Under the pieces are notes generated by a model that worked only from the letters and a program-made list of their open reading frames with translations, was not told where the DNA came from and did not search any database. Position numbers and translations under genes: made by a program. This document shows positions 1 to 8,852 of a DNA stretch of 64,000 nt, one piece after another (position 1 is the stretch's first letter; each line of letters starts with the position of its first letter). The DNA is from Desulfolithobacter dissulfuricans (GTDB lineage Bacteria; Desulfobacterota; Desulfobulbia; Desulfobulbales; Desulfobulbaceae): positions 1,992,001-2,056,000 of the forward strand of contig NZ_AP024233.1 of NCBI RefSeq assembly GCF_025998535.1, read 5' to 3'.

Positions 1-447
1 CAGGTCCATCCGGTTACCCCAGATGGTTTCCTTGATATCCTGCAGGACTTCCCTGGTCTCCATGGTCTGGGTCATCAAAGAATGAAATCCGATCAAATGC
101 GCCTGCATGCTCACATTGAAGAGATGGGAAGCCGCTCTTTTCACTTCATCAGCAATGACACGCAGGAACTCGGCCCTGGGGGGTATCCGGATGCCGGCTA
201 TTTTTTCCACCGCCATGATATAGGTGAACGGATGATTGTTGGAACAGAGCGAGCATGTACGTTCCGTGATAATCATGTTCTGGAGAAAGTTTCGGCGGAG
301 AACCAGTGCCTCCATGCCCCGGTGGACAAAACCGCTCAGGATATCCACATCCTCGACGGTTTCCCCGTGCAGATGGACCTTGAAATAGACCGGCTCCTCC
401 AGGGCGATATGGACAGGGCCGACCGGCAGCTTGTACACCTCACTCAT
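1..447 (-). CDS. cooH: Energy-converting [NiFe] hydrogenase large subunit, CooH-like (3' end outside window)
   Basis: Only the first 149 codons lie in the window; the gene continues past the left edge. The start is the ATG at 445-447, which overlaps the end of the preceding NuoC-like gene by 8 bases, as expected for coupled translation. The protein opens with a NuoD/HycE-type sequence and carries the motif ERTCSLCS at about residues 64-71. This is the N-terminal CxxC that binds the NiFe centre in hydrogenases and is lost in true complex I NuoD. In this family the subunit holds the NiFe active site and faces the cytoplasm on the membrane arm. The gene order upstream (M-K-L-X-U) matches the Rhodospirillum rubrum coo hydrogenase, so CooH (group 4c) is the best assignment. 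An Ech-type enzyme is the alternative. The C-terminal CxxC motif and any CO dehydrogenase genes cannot be seen. Confidence 0.85.
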   Translation of the reverse strand, partial: MSEVYKLPVGPVHIALEEPVYFKVHLHGETVEDVDILSGFVHRGMEALVLRRNFLQNMIITERTCSLCSNNHPFTYIMAVEKIAGIRIPPRAEFLRVIADEVKRAASHLFNVSMQAHLIGFHSLMTQTMETREVLQDIKETIWGNRMDL

Positions 448-967
448 TTCCGGCTCCTTTGGCTTCATTGATTCGTTCCCAGAGGGTGTTGGTCGCGGCG
501 CCGGCCATGGCATCGGAAAGGGTCATGTACTCCTTGAATATTCCCTGGGCAATGCTTTCATCAAGAATTAACCGTTCCGGATTGGGGTGGTCGACAAGCG
601 TGATATCAAACAGGTCCTGCATCTCCCGCTCTGTCCAGTCCGCGCTTTTCAGATACGGAGTAATGGACGCGACTGTCCCGTCTTCTGTCACCAGCGTGGC
701 GGTCAGCAGCACGCCATCCACGTCAAAATGGTATGCTATCTCGTAGCCTGAATCGATCACATAGGGGCTGACAGTCACAACCCGGCCGCCATGTTTCCTG
801 ACCAGGGTTGCCACTGCGGCGATGTCGGACTTGTCGTGCAGCTTGACATACAGATCCTGGTTTCCCGTGGAATCGGCACAGACGGCTTTCTGTTCAAATC
901 CAGAATTGACATACACCTTCAGCTCGGAAAGAAGGGTGGATGCCAGCTCCTTTTTGTTTGTCATCAT
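440..967 (-). CDS. cooU: Energy-converting hydrogenase NuoC-like subunit, CooU-like
   Basis: A 175-residue protein of the NuoC / 30 kDa family. The typical C-terminal signature is present as the run SADWTEREMQDLFDI followed by DHPNPERLILDE, where complex I has its ERE.yDlfGi and HPdLrRIlL segments. It is a cytoplasmic structural subunit that docks the large subunit onto the small subunit. Length fits CooU (about 170 aa). The start ATG at 965-967 overlaps the stop of the upstream ferredoxin gene in an ATGA junction, and its own end overlaps the start of the large subunit gene, so the three genes are translationally coupled. No cofactor motif is visible or expected. Confidence 0.85.
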   Translation of the reverse strand: MMTNKKELASTLLSELKVYVNSGFEQKAVCADSTGNQDLYVKLHDKSDIAAVATLVRKHGGRVVTVSPYVIDSGYEIAYHFDVDGVLLTATLVTEDGTVASITPYLKSADWTEREMQDLFDITLVDHPNPERLILDESIAQGIFKEYMTLSDAMAGAATNTLWERINEAKGAGNE

Positions 968-1473
968 AGGTACAACCTCTTGAAATTCTCAATTCTTCTG
1001 CACTCGGGACAGAGCGATACCAGCTGGCGGAGTTCATCGGTAACCTCTGTATAGGCACGCTGCAAAAGCGGTTCTACCGGAGGCTTTATATTCTGGCCGC
1101 ACTGCCGGCATGGTGTAAAAAGAACCTCACCTTCCGCTGTGGGCCGATATTTTTCACTCTGGGGCTGTGCCGTATGAAAATCATTTGTATGGGCCACAGC
1201 AGATGTGGGGCAGTAATATTCACAGTTACCGCAATGGGTACATGTGCCCAGCCAGAAAGAGAACGATATCCCCTGACCATCCTCTTTTTCCCTGACCCTG
1301 ATAGCCCCGCCGGGACAGACATATTCGCAGGTGCCGCAGCCGATGCAGAGTTTCTGATCATAGGCGATGATCCCCCGGTACTTTTCCGGAGTAAACGTCT
1401 CTCCAAAGGGATAGGGATCGGTTGTCGGTCCGTTAAAAAAGTTCCTGATCGCTATTTTAAAAAATCCGGCCAT
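964..1473 (-). CDS. cooX: Energy-converting hydrogenase ferredoxin subunit, CooX/NuoI-like
   Basis: A 169-residue polyferredoxin. Two [4Fe-4S] motifs are visible: CIGCGTCEYVCP near residue 43 and CTHCGNCEYYCP near residue 78. The C-terminal part adds CRQCG near 122 and CPECRR near 155, which could form a further metal site. In the family this subunit passes electrons from soluble ferredoxin to the small subunit. It sits between the small subunit gene (3-base gap) and the NuoC-like gene (ATGA overlap). Its place before the NuoC-like gene is the coo order rather than the ech order, where the ferredoxin subunit comes last. Confidence 0.87.
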   Translation of the reverse strand: MAGFFKIAIRNFFNGPTTDPYPFGETFTPEKYRGIIAYDQKLCIGCGTCEYVCPGGAIRVREKEDGQGISFSFWLGTCTHCGNCEYYCPTSAVAHTNDFHTAQPQSEKYRPTAEGEVLFTPCRQCGQNIKPPVEPLLQRAYTEVTDELRQLVSLCPECRRIENFKRLYL

Positions 1474-1476
1474 GGA

Positions 1477-1917
1477 TCACGCCTCTTGCCAGTGGGCAAT
1501 TTTTTCTTTCCAGATGGAGATCGCCTGCGCCACACCGTCAATAATCGACTGGGGACGAACAGGACACCCGCAGACATTCACGTCAACCTCAACGTACTTA
1601 TCAAGAGGTCCCCTGATGGAATAACTGTCCCTGAACACCCCGCCACTGATGGGACAGATACCCACCGCGACCACCACCCGGGGTTCGGGAATCTCGTCAA
1701 GCAAACGTATCAGATACGCTTCTGATCTTGCGGTGACAGGACCAGTGACAAGGACAATATCGGCATGCTTGGGTGATCCGGTGTACTTGCAGCCCAGCCG
1801 TTCGACATCATAACGCGGGATCAGCGCCGTGGTAGCCAGTTCCACGTCACATCCATTGCACGACCCGGTGTTAATCCTGAAAAGCCAGGGTGATTTGATT
1901 GCATATTTTGACAGCAT
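1477..1917 (-). CDS. cooL: Energy-converting hydrogenase small subunit, CooL/NuoB-like
   Basis: A 146-residue NuoB-like protein, close to the 142 residues of R. rubrum CooL. The proximal [4Fe-4S] ligands are visible as NTGSCNGCDVE near residues 17-27, a further Cys in GICPISGG near 88, and CGCPVRP near 116. In the family this subunit holds the cluster next to the NiFe site and is short, lacking the Tat signal and extra clusters of periplasmic uptake hydrogenases. No signal peptide is present, which agrees with a cytoplasmic location. It is the third gene of the operon. Confidence 0.87.
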   Translation of the reverse strand: MLSKYAIKSPWLFRINTGSCNGCDVELATTALIPRYDVERLGCKYTGSPKHADIVLVTGPVTARSEAYLIRLLDEIPEPRVVVAVGICPISGGVFRDSYSIRGPLDKYVEVDVNVCGCPVRPQSIIDGVAQAISIWKEKIAHWQEA

Positions 1918-1926
1918 TGCGATCTC

Positions 1927-2880
1927 CTATGAAAACAGGACCAGCCCAAGGCTCAAGAGGGAAAGAGCCGTGGGCACGATCAAGAGAAATTTAAAGGCCT
2001 GATCCACCCTGAAACTGGGCAGGGAGGCATGGATCAGCGCAATGACAGCAACAATGCCGGCGGATTTACCCATGTACCAGAGCAGATTCACGACAATACT
2101 CTCACCTGCCATTGCCGGCATGAACAAGACCTGGAGTACCGTAATCAGCACCAGCAGTTTCAATGCATGCGTTATTTCAAAAAGCGCCAGCGCCATTCCG
2201 CTGTATTCCATGAGATATCCTTTCATGACATCGGCGTCATTTTCCGCGATGTGAAACGGTGGAACCTCGAGCGTGGCAAGCATGAAAATACCAAAGGCGA
2301 TAAAGGCGGGGATCATTTTGAAATCAGTGACAAATGACCCGTGCAGCACCTGATAGTCAACGATACCCTTGAGGGAAAACAGGGCCCCCTCCCCTGCTCC
2401 GGCCTGCAGAGCAACAGTAAAGAGCACAAGAATGAATGTGATCTCATAGGCGAACATCAGAACCACCTCACGGGATACGGAGATCGCCGCATAGGTGGAG
2501 CCAGAGGAACTTCCGCCCATGACATGGGATACCGCCGGCAGGGCCATCAGATAAAGCAGTACGATAAGATCGCTGTTTACCCCTGCTCCGTCATGCACTC
2601 CGCTGATTGGCAGGATAAAGATGGCAGCCAGCATCCCTGCAAATCCAAATACAGGGGCGATACCGAAAAATATTTTATTGGTGGCATCTGCGGGAACAAG
2701 CACTTCTTTGGTCTGGAGCTTGATGATATCAAGCAGGTTCTGATACACGGGCGGCCCCACTCTCCCCTGAAACCGTGCAACAGCTATCCGTTCCAGGCCA
2801 AGCAACAGCAATCCGAAAAATACAGCAAAAAGACCGCCGGGAAAAACCAGGAAAGCCAGCACATTACTAACGCTCAACAT
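1927..2880 (-). CDS. cooK: Energy-converting hydrogenase membrane subunit, CooK/NuoH-like
   Basis: About 317 residues with eight or so hydrophobic segments and NuoH signatures: LERIAVARFQGRVGP near residue 30, and EVPPFHIAENDADVMKGYLMEYSG near 205, which corresponds to the acidic loop of NuoH/HycD. The subunit anchors the hydrophilic arm and links electron flow to ion movement. I chose the ATG at 2878-2880, preceded by AAAGGGTG; a GTG two codons upstream is possible. The gene overlaps the end of the antiporter-like gene by 14 bases. Confidence 0.86.
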   Translation of the reverse strand: MLSVSNVLAFLVFPGGLFAVFFGLLLLGLERIAVARFQGRVGPPVYQNLLDIIKLQTKEVLVPADATNKIFFGIAPVFGFAGMLAAIFILPISGVHDGAGVNSDLIVLLYLMALPAVSHVMGGSSSGSTYAAISVSREVVLMFAYEITFILVLFTVALQAGAGEGALFSLKGIVDYQVLHGSFVTDFKMIPAFIAFGIFMLATLEVPPFHIAENDADVMKGYLMEYSGMALALFEITHALKLLVLITVLQVLFMPAMAGESIVVNLLWYMGKSAGIVAVIALIHASLPSFRVDQAFKFLLIVPTALSLLSLGLVLFS

Positions 2881-5248
2881 AGTCACCCTTTATTCCGATT
2901 ATTGTTTTTGTCAGCCTGACCATGCCCTTGATAACCGCTTTGGAATCCTCGTAGAAATTCACAGAGGCAACATGGGAATCCCCGGGGGTGAGGTCCCGGG
3001 CGCCGCAGGCATACACATGCGTTGATCTTGTCTTTATCTTTGTCAGCAAATAAACGAGAGCCACGAGCGCAACGCCGCACAGCAGCATTATCGTGACATA
3101 CAGCATGTTGATTCCCCCCGCGCCGTGCTGGATCAGGGCCGGGCCAATATCAAGGGGCTGCAGATGGAACTGGGCGAGCATGCTGTTGACAGGTGCCAGC
3201 GCGATCCCTGGAAAAATGCCGAGCAGAACACTCAAACCGGCCAGAACCGACATGGGCACCAGCATGTACCAGGACGCCTCTTTGGCATCTTTCACACTGT
3301 CCTGGATCTGTCCGAGATAGGCCGAATGCATGAACTTGATAAAAGAGGCAAGGGTCAGGACGCTGCCAAACAGGGAGAGAACAGCGATTCCGATATAGCC
3401 CGAATCCATGACAGCATGATAGATCATCCACTTGGAGACAAAACCGCTGAACATCGGCACACCGGAGATTGCGAGCACCCCGATCATGAAGCAGAGAAAG
3501 GTGAGAGGCATCTTCCTGGCCAGTCCGCCGAGCTTATCCATTTTGTCCGTGCCGGTGGCGACAAACACCGCACCGGCACATAAAAAGAGAAGATTCTTAA
3601 AAAACATGTGATTAACAAAATGCAGCAAGCCTCCGGCGAGCCCCAGGGAGGTCATCAGGGAACATCCCACCACCACATAGCCAAGCTGACTGACGGTATG
3701 AAAGATCAAGAGTCGTTTCATGCTGTTGGTCAACATGGCAAAGGAGGCAGCCATGACAATTGTCAGCGCCCCGATCCAGCCACTGACATGTTTGATAAGA
3801 TCAAGTGGCAGCAGGCTGGTTGCAGTGACTCCCGCAGCACCAATGAAGAAAATTTTAACCATCATGAATGGCCCGCTTTTCAGGACGGTGGACGAGATAT
3901 AGCCGCTTATCGGCGTAGGAGCGGGTTTTGGGTGCATCTGATAATCAATGCGAAAGGGCAGCTGCGCAGCCTTCATCAGGAAGCCGAGTGTCAGCAGGAC
4001 AATGGCGATTGCCGTGGTTTCCGTGTAGCGGAAATCTGCCGCCATGGCAGCAAAATCCCACTGACCACTCTCCTTGTACATAATGGCTACGGCAACGGTA
4101 AGAAAAGCAGCACCAAGATAGTTGAACGTAAAATATTTGCTTGCCTCCTGAACAGAAAAGGCGTCGTCCTCATGGGCCAGCGCAAGGTACATGATCCAGC
4201 CACTCATGATTTCCCAGAAAAAGAACATACTGAACAAGTCTCTGCTCAGACTGACACCGAGCAGCCCGGCCACCATCAGGAGGAAAAAGGTGTAGAACCG
4301 GTACTGCTTGTGAGAATGCTCCATATAGCTGACCGAATAGGTGAACTGCAGTGCCCCCATAAACAGGATGAGAAGAGCAAAACCGGTCCCGTACGCGCCG
4401 ACATGATCGAAGAAGAGGATGGCCATGGCCAGCAGACACACACCTGCTGACAGCAGCCCGGCAACCTTATTGGACCTTTGCCCAAAAAAATAAACAGCCA
4501 TGGCGCCAAGCATGAGAACAAGGACCGGAAAAGGCCAGCTGACCTGCTGGACAGGGAGTCCGGTGGCCGGAGAGCCCAGGTATCCGGCCAGCGCGGCAAA
4601 GGGTGTGACCGCAATCCGGGGCAAAAAACCCCCGATAACAGCAGCTGCAAGGAGGAGATAGGGGGCGATCAATTTGCCTCCTGCTGCTTCCTGCAAGGAC
4701 CGCCCCTTGTATTTTTCAAGAAAAACGATCCTTACTACCCGGATAAACACCAGAAAGTAGAGAAGCTCACCGGCTGCGAGCAAAACGGAACTGACAATCT
4801 TTCCGGAGTCGACAAAGGCATACACCATGAGAACCTTGCTGAAAAAAGCAGAAAACGGCGGGAGACCCATCATGGCGAAAAGTCCGGCCCCAAGGGGTAT
4901 TGCTGTCCGCGGCAGGGCCCGTCCGATACCGCGCATGTCTGCCAGCCTGTCGCTACCGGCCTTTGCGCGCAGGAGCGCTGATGCAAGGAGCATCATTGTG
5001 GTGATCAGCATAAAATTAAAGACATGAAAGAAAAAAGAGGTCAGGGCCAGGGATGAGTTGAGGGTGAGCAATGAGCGGATATCGACAACCAGACCCACAA
5101 GAGAATAGAGCAAAACTTTTTTCAACTCCCTGTGAAACAGGGCCTTCACGCCACAGAATATAAATATTATCGTACAGATAACATGTAGTGCCTCTGCAGA
5201 ATGGCCATGAATCAATGCTGTAGTTTCCCCCAAAGCCGCAGCATCCAT
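2867..5248 (-). CDS. cooM: Energy-converting hydrogenase antiporter-like subunit, CooM/NuoL-like, short form
   Basis: 793 residues, almost entirely membrane helices. Residues 1 to about 215 resemble the second half of a NuoM/NuoN-type antiporter module (KALFHRELKKVLLYS, then MMGLPPFSAFFSK). From about 250 to 680 there is a complete second module, with FFFWEIMSGWIMYLA, KAAQLPFRIDYQMHPKPAPTPISGYI, KRLLIFHTVSQLGY and HFVNHMFFKNLLFL carrying the usual Lys/Glu/His of the ion channel. R. rubrum CooM is about 1270 residues, so the N-terminal half-module is missing here. The start has a strong ribosome site (AAGGAGGAGAT before ATG), so this looks like the true start. It is the first gene of the operon. 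It should pump H+ or Na+ when ferredoxin electrons reduce protons. Confidence 0.83.
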   Translation of the reverse strand: MDAAALGETTALIHGHSAEALHVICTIIFIFCGVKALFHRELKKVLLYSLVGLVVDIRSLLTLNSSLALTSFFFHVFNFMLITTMMLLASALLRAKAGSDRLADMRGIGRALPRTAIPLGAGLFAMMGLPPFSAFFSKVLMVYAFVDSGKIVSSVLLAAGELLYFLVFIRVVRIVFLEKYKGRSLQEAAGGKLIAPYLLLAAAVIGGFLPRIAVTPFAALAGYLGSPATGLPVQQVSWPFPVLVLMLGAMAVYFFGQRSNKVAGLLSAGVCLLAMAILFFDHVGAYGTGFALLILFMGALQFTYSVSYMEHSHKQYRFYTFFLLMVAGLLGVSLSRDLFSMFFFWEIMSGWIMYLALAHEDDAFSVQEASKYFTFNYLGAAFLTVAVAIMYKESGQWDFAAMAADFRYTETTAIAIVLLTLGFLMKAAQLPFRIDYQMHPKPAPTPISGYISSTVLKSGPFMMVKIFFIGAAGVTATSLLPLDLIKHVSGWIGALTIVMAASFAMLTNSMKRLLIFHTVSQLGYVVVGCSLMTSLGLAGGLLHFVNHMFFKNLLFLCAGAVFVATGTDKMDKLGGLARKMPLTFLCFMIGVLAISGVPMFSGFVSKWMIYHAVMDSGYIGIAVLSLFGSVLTLASFIKFMHSAYLGQIQDSVKDAKEASWYMLVPMSVLAGLSVLLGIFPGIALAPVNSMLAQFHLQPLDIGPALIQHGAGGINMLYVTIMLLCGVALVALVYLLTKIKTRSTHVYACGARDLTPGDSHVASVNFYEDSKAVIKGMVRLTKTIIGIKGDYVER

Positions 5249-5399
5249 ATCTCCTCCTTCCGTCGATGTTTAGATTATCGCATGATGATCACCGGCGGCA
5301 GCCGGCCTGCCCGGTACCCGGCACAATTGACACACCCTTCTTCCAACGTAGCCTGACAGGCCAGTACGCAGGAAAACAGCCACAGCTCACACACAACCA

Positions 5400-5435
5400 A
5401 TGTGCATATTGTGCGTTAACGCACACTAGGCATGA
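5400..5435. promoter_or_regulatory. Operator-like hexamer array upstream of the coo-like operon
   Basis: Half-sites read ATGTGC (5400-5405), TTGTGC (5409-5414), GCACAC (5421-5426) and a degenerate GCATGA (5430-5435). The inner pair forms the perfect 16-bp palindrome TGTGCGTTAACGCACA at 5410-5425. The site lies about 150 bp upstream of the cooM start. The same layout occurs upstream of hynB and between the hdr/mvh and psiE/hyp genes. The 6-bp centre resembles CRP/FNR spacing and the 18-bp span resembles a Rex site, but the bases fit neither consensus well. The binding protein is unknown. Confidence 0.6.
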
Positions 5436-5564
5436 TACAACTGACGTCCGCCCTTCCCTTGTCGCCAGTCACACAACCTGCAAAGCCGCTGGCAGGGAAG
5501 GAAAAAATAAAAGTTCCAGTTGACTTGACACAATGCTTGATGTATTATTTAAAGATACGCAGAC

Positions 5565-5590
5565 GCACAGTTTGCACATACATAGCACAA
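5565..5590. promoter_or_regulatory. Second hexamer cluster upstream of the coo-like operon
   Basis: Three direct half-sites in one orientation: GCACAG (5565-5570), GCACAT (5574-5579) and GCACAA (5585-5590). The first two keep the 9-bp period of the other hydrogenase operators; the third is 11 bp on. There is no matching inverted arm. It may be an auxiliary site for the same regulator. Confidence 0.4.
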
Positions 5591-5620
5591 AAAACCACCG
5601 GTGTCACGGTCAATTTAACA

Positions 5621-5637
5621 GTAACCTGACAGGTTAC
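5621..5637. promoter_or_regulatory. 17-bp palindrome GTAACCTGACAGGTTAC
   Basis: A dyad GTAACCTG-A-CAGGTTAC with perfect 8-bp arms. The core CCTGACAGG also appears at 5351-5359. It may be a second transcription-factor site in the long region upstream of the coo-like operon. No regulator can be named. Confidence 0.35.
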
Positions 5638-5686
5638 GTACCAGATGTGATGGTCAGCAGGACACCTTGACCACACCAGACCGGCT

Positions 5687-5797
5687 CTACTGCTGAGAAA
5701 GAGAAGGAATAAGTGGGCTGCCGGAAGCTTTACTGCGACATGATAGAATCATAACCGTCTCCCTCCTCCTAAGGGGTGATTTCTTGACTTCACTCAT
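5687..5797 (-). CDS. Possible 36-residue small ORF with strong ribosome site
   Basis: ATG at 5795-5797 is preceded by GGAGGAGAGGC, a near-ideal Shine-Dalgarno sequence, and the frame runs 36 codons to TAG. The peptide is basic (starts MSEVKKSPLRRRETV) and shows no known domain. The frame passes through one arm of the 5715-5877 inverted repeat, so it may be a leader peptide or a chance frame within a repeat. I do not recognise it. Confidence 0.25.
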   Translation of the reverse strand: MSEVKKSPLRRRETVMILSCRSKASGSPLIPSLSQQ

Positions 5798-5877
5798 GCC
5801 TCTCCTCCGAAACGGTTAAATACGCCACTGCTCATCGGGCATTTATCATGTTCTTGCATCAGAGCTTCCGGCAGCCC
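5715..5877. repeat. 163-bp nested inverted repeat
   Basis: Perfect 15-bp arms at 5715-5729 (GGGCTGCCGGAAGCT) and 5863-5877. Two further matching pairs lie inside: ACATGATA with TATCATGT, and TAACCGT with ACGGTTA. All three pairs nest in order, so the single strand could fold into one long interrupted hairpin. It could be a MITE-like element, a structured RNA or a cruciform. There is no protein evidence for it. Confidence 0.5.
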
Positions 5878-5920
5878 GCTTATTCAGCTGGATCCACAAA
5901 AAATGATGGAGGTAGTGCGG

Positions 5921-6082
5921 GGAAATCTGTGCCGGGAACTCAAAACCAACAATGAAATACCAGCGCGAGTATCATGGCAAGCCTCGCGACACTTGCCATG
6001 CGCTCGTGAACGAGTCTTCATTTGTTGCTTACGCATTGAAGGGTGGGTCAATGCGGCCCATGAGTTCCCGGCACAGATTTCC
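5921..6082. repeat. 162-bp inverted repeat with 22-bp arms
   Basis: The 22-bp arm at 5921-5942 is matched perfectly by its reverse complement at 6061-6082. Inside are smaller hairpins: ATGGCAAG with CTTGCCAT, and GCATTGA with TCAATGC. It lies 43 bp from the preceding inverted repeat and has similar size. The overlapping open frame at 5903-6178 shows no domain and is probably chance. A non-autonomous mobile element is one reading. Confidence 0.5.
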
Positions 6083-6345
6083 AGCAAGACCCTCTGTCCC
6101 CGAAAAATAGATACGTTCTCCTCCTGTACTGCCGTCACTCTCACCCCCCTTGCATTTCATCCTTCCCAAAGAAGCTGAACCGGTACTTATTCCAATGGAA
6201 TCACTCCCCGCTTTTCCTTCCTTTTTATTGAAAATCCTGAATAGTCCTGATATCGTTGGTCCTTTACGAGAGGTTCTCTTGCCGAGAACCAGTCCGAGAT
6301 TCCATGCTTAAGAGGCGAAGAACCGATTATCCCATAGAAAGAAGA

Positions 6346-6560
6346 ATGCGGTCTTTTACTGCATCATGCCTTGCCGTCTTTCTGTTTCTCGGCAGCGTCC
6401 AGGCATTTGCCGTTGGGGGTAGCATATCCCAATAAAGACAGAAGTCTTGATGAACGAAGCCATCCCCACGCCGGGTATCTTTTTTTCAACTGTATGTACC
6501 ACCATCATGAAGGATGATAACGGTAATGCCATCGTCGCCTTTGTCGAGGCCTGGGCCTGA
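6346..6560 (+). pseudogene. Small secreted protein gene, frameshifted
   Basis: From ATG 6346 the frame encodes a clear signal peptide (MRSFTASCLAVFLFLGSVQAFA) and stops after 29 residues. If one C is added to the CCC run at 6428-6430, the frame continues as SPIKTEVLMNEAIPTPGIFF and onward to TGA at 6558-6560, giving about 71 residues with GC-rich third positions. The product would be a small exported protein of unknown function with one Cys. It lies alone between the repeat region and the kinase gene. The frame could instead be a real remnant. I do not recognise the family. Confidence 0.4.
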
Positions 6561-6770
6561 GCCAACCTCTTTCGCTCTGCCTGGATCAGGAACAAAAATC
6601 CTTGCGTAACCAGCAGTGGGCAATGGCCGCAAGGAATAAAGCCTAACGGTTTTTGCCATCTTGGCAGATTTGACGTACGCCTTCTGATCGTTTCACCTGC
6701 AAAACGCCTGGAATTCCACGGATGCGGACGGAAACGGGCAGTACTTTCTCAAGTCTCCCAGGAGAACAAG

Positions 6771-8836
6771 GTGCGCCTCGGGCACGCAGTGAGTAACGCA
6801 ACCATGAATATTTCACAGCAGAAGGGTCTCAACGAACAAACATCGTTGTTTCTCTACACCATCAACAAGGTCGCGGAAAAACTGCTCGCCGGAGGAGAAG
6901 AGATTCCCTGGCAACAGGTAACCGACCTTGTCGGGCCGGCCTCCAGTTCCAGCCGCTGTTACATCTTTCTCAACCAGGTGGACGGCGACGGCCGGATCCT
7001 CTCCAGCCAGGTGGCCGAATGGTGCGCCGAAGGCATCCCATCCGAGCTCGACAACCCGTTACTGCAGAGCATGGATCTGGCCCGGATGGCTCCCCGGCAC
7101 TTCCAGATACTGTCCTCCGGCGCCATCGTCTGCGAGCATGTCACCGATATCCAGGGCCCGGAACGGGAAATACTTGAGGCGCAGCAGATCTGTTCCGTTC
7201 TCCTCATTCCCATCACCACCACCAAGGAATTTGCCGGATTCATCGGTTTTGATGCCTGTGTCAGCCCACGGCAGTGGACGGACAACGAGATCCAGTACCT
7301 GAAAACCGCCGCCAAGCTGCTGGCCCACGCCCTGGAGCGCCACCATGCCGACAGGATGCGGCGCGAGGAGATGAAACGGTTCAACGCGGTCATGGACGCC
7401 CTGGATGCGGTGGTCTTTGCTGCCGACATGGAGACCGATGAGCTTGTTTTTCTCAACCGGTATGGGCGCAAGATCATGAAAGAGGGGCAAGGGGGCTCCC
7501 ACTGGCGCTCCCTGCATGACCACCAGAAAAGCCCCTGCCCCCCTGCACCAACGAGCAGCTGCTCGACAACAATGGTGATCCGGCTGGAACCCATATATGG
7601 GAATATCACGATACCGGGAACAACCGCTGGTACCAGTGCCACGACCAGGCCATCAGGTGGCCCGACGGCCGCACCGTCCGGCTGGAGATAGCCACCGACA
7701 TCACTCCTCTCAAGGAGGCGGAACTGCGGCTGCAGGAGAGCGAAAAGCGTTACCGGCAGTTTTATTCCATGTTCCGGCTCATGGCCGATAACATGCCCGA
7801 CCTGCTCTGGGCCAAGGACATGGACCGCAGGTTCACCTTTGTCAACAAGGCAATCTGCGAAAAACTGCTCATGGCCAACGATATCGAGGAGCCCATCGGC
7901 AAGACCGACATGTTCTTTGCCCTCCGGGAGCGCGATTCCCATAGCGATCAGCCGGACTGGCACACCTTCGGCGAGATCTGCCGGGATTCCGACGGGGTGG
8001 TCATGGCCAGCGGCCAGCCCGAACGTTTCGACGAGTTTGGCAACGTGCGCGGGAAGTTCATGTTTCTTGATGTGTACAAGGCCCCGATATGGGACGAGGA
8101 CGGGACCATGATCGGCACCGTGGGCTGCGGCCGGATCGTCACCCGGGAAAAGGAACTGGAGAAGCAGCAGAAAAAAACCATGCGCCAGCTGCAGGCCTCG
8201 CTCGAAGAAAAGGAAACCCTGCTCCGCGAGATACATCACCGGGTAAAAAACAACCTTCAGGCTCTAATCCACCTGATTTCCATGCAGGAATCCATGCTCG
8301 AATCCAGCCAGGACGCCCGCCACGCCTTCCAGGAGATCAAGGACCGGATCATGGCCATGGCCCTGATCCACACCCAACTCTATCAGTCGAACAACTTCAA
8401 CCAGATCGATATCAAAGCCTACACCGAAGAGTTGGCCACCCACCTGCTGCAGCTGTCGCGCAAAGACCCCCCGATCCAGAAGAAAATCCTGATCAAGGAG
8501 GTCTTTTTACGGGTGGACACCGCCATTCCCTGCGGCATGATCATCAGCGAGCTGATCTCAAACGTGCTGAAATACGCTTTTCCCGATGGTTATGTCCAGG
8601 GCGCGGACGGCCATCTGCCCACGGTCACCATCACCTTCACGGAATCGGAAACCGACTACACCCTGTGCGTCAGCGACAACGGCGTCGGCCTGCCCCAGGG
8701 GTTTGACTACGCGAAAAACCAGAGCCTGGGGATGAAATTGATTCATGTCTTGGCCACACACCAGCTTGGCGGTAAAATACGTATAGAGTCCAGAAACGGA
8801 ACCAGTGCCACGGTAACCTTTCCCAAAAAGCGATAA
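6771..8836 (+). pseudogene. GAF-PAS-PAS sensor histidine kinase (HisKA_2 type), frameshifted
   Basis: The 5' frame (6771-7691) encodes a GAF-like domain (residues about 20-200) and the start of a PAS domain. The 3' frame (through 8836) encodes the rest of that PAS, a second PAS (MADNMPDLLWAKDMDRRFTF), then REIHHRVKNNLQALIHLISMQ, the phospho-acceptor His box of the HisKA_2 family, and an ATPase domain with DNGVGLP. One extra C in the C6 run at 7538-7543 joins the frames and restores GPCxxCTN-like text (SPCPPCTNEQLLD) that aligns with the PAS of the hybrid kinase at 50711. The start is GTG 6771 with AGGAGA just upstream. The next gene is its likely response regulator, 16 bp downstream. The enzyme would be cytoplasmic, as no membrane helix is seen. 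Confidence 0.75.
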
Positions 8837-8852
8837 AGAGGGGCACCTGCCC

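Noticed and set aside
5400-5435. CooA or standard CRP/FNR site
   Set aside because: The inner spacing is right but the half-site TGTGC differs from TGTCA or TGTGA, and the 9-bp direct repeats are not part of such sites.
5440-5500. Sigma-54 promoter on the minus strand for the coo-like operon
   Set aside because: A TGCCAGC...TTTGCA run looked similar, but the GG at -24 is missing.
5903-6178. 91-residue frame upstream of the coo-like operon
   Set aside because: It lies over the inverted repeat 5921-6082, has no domain and no clear ribosome site.
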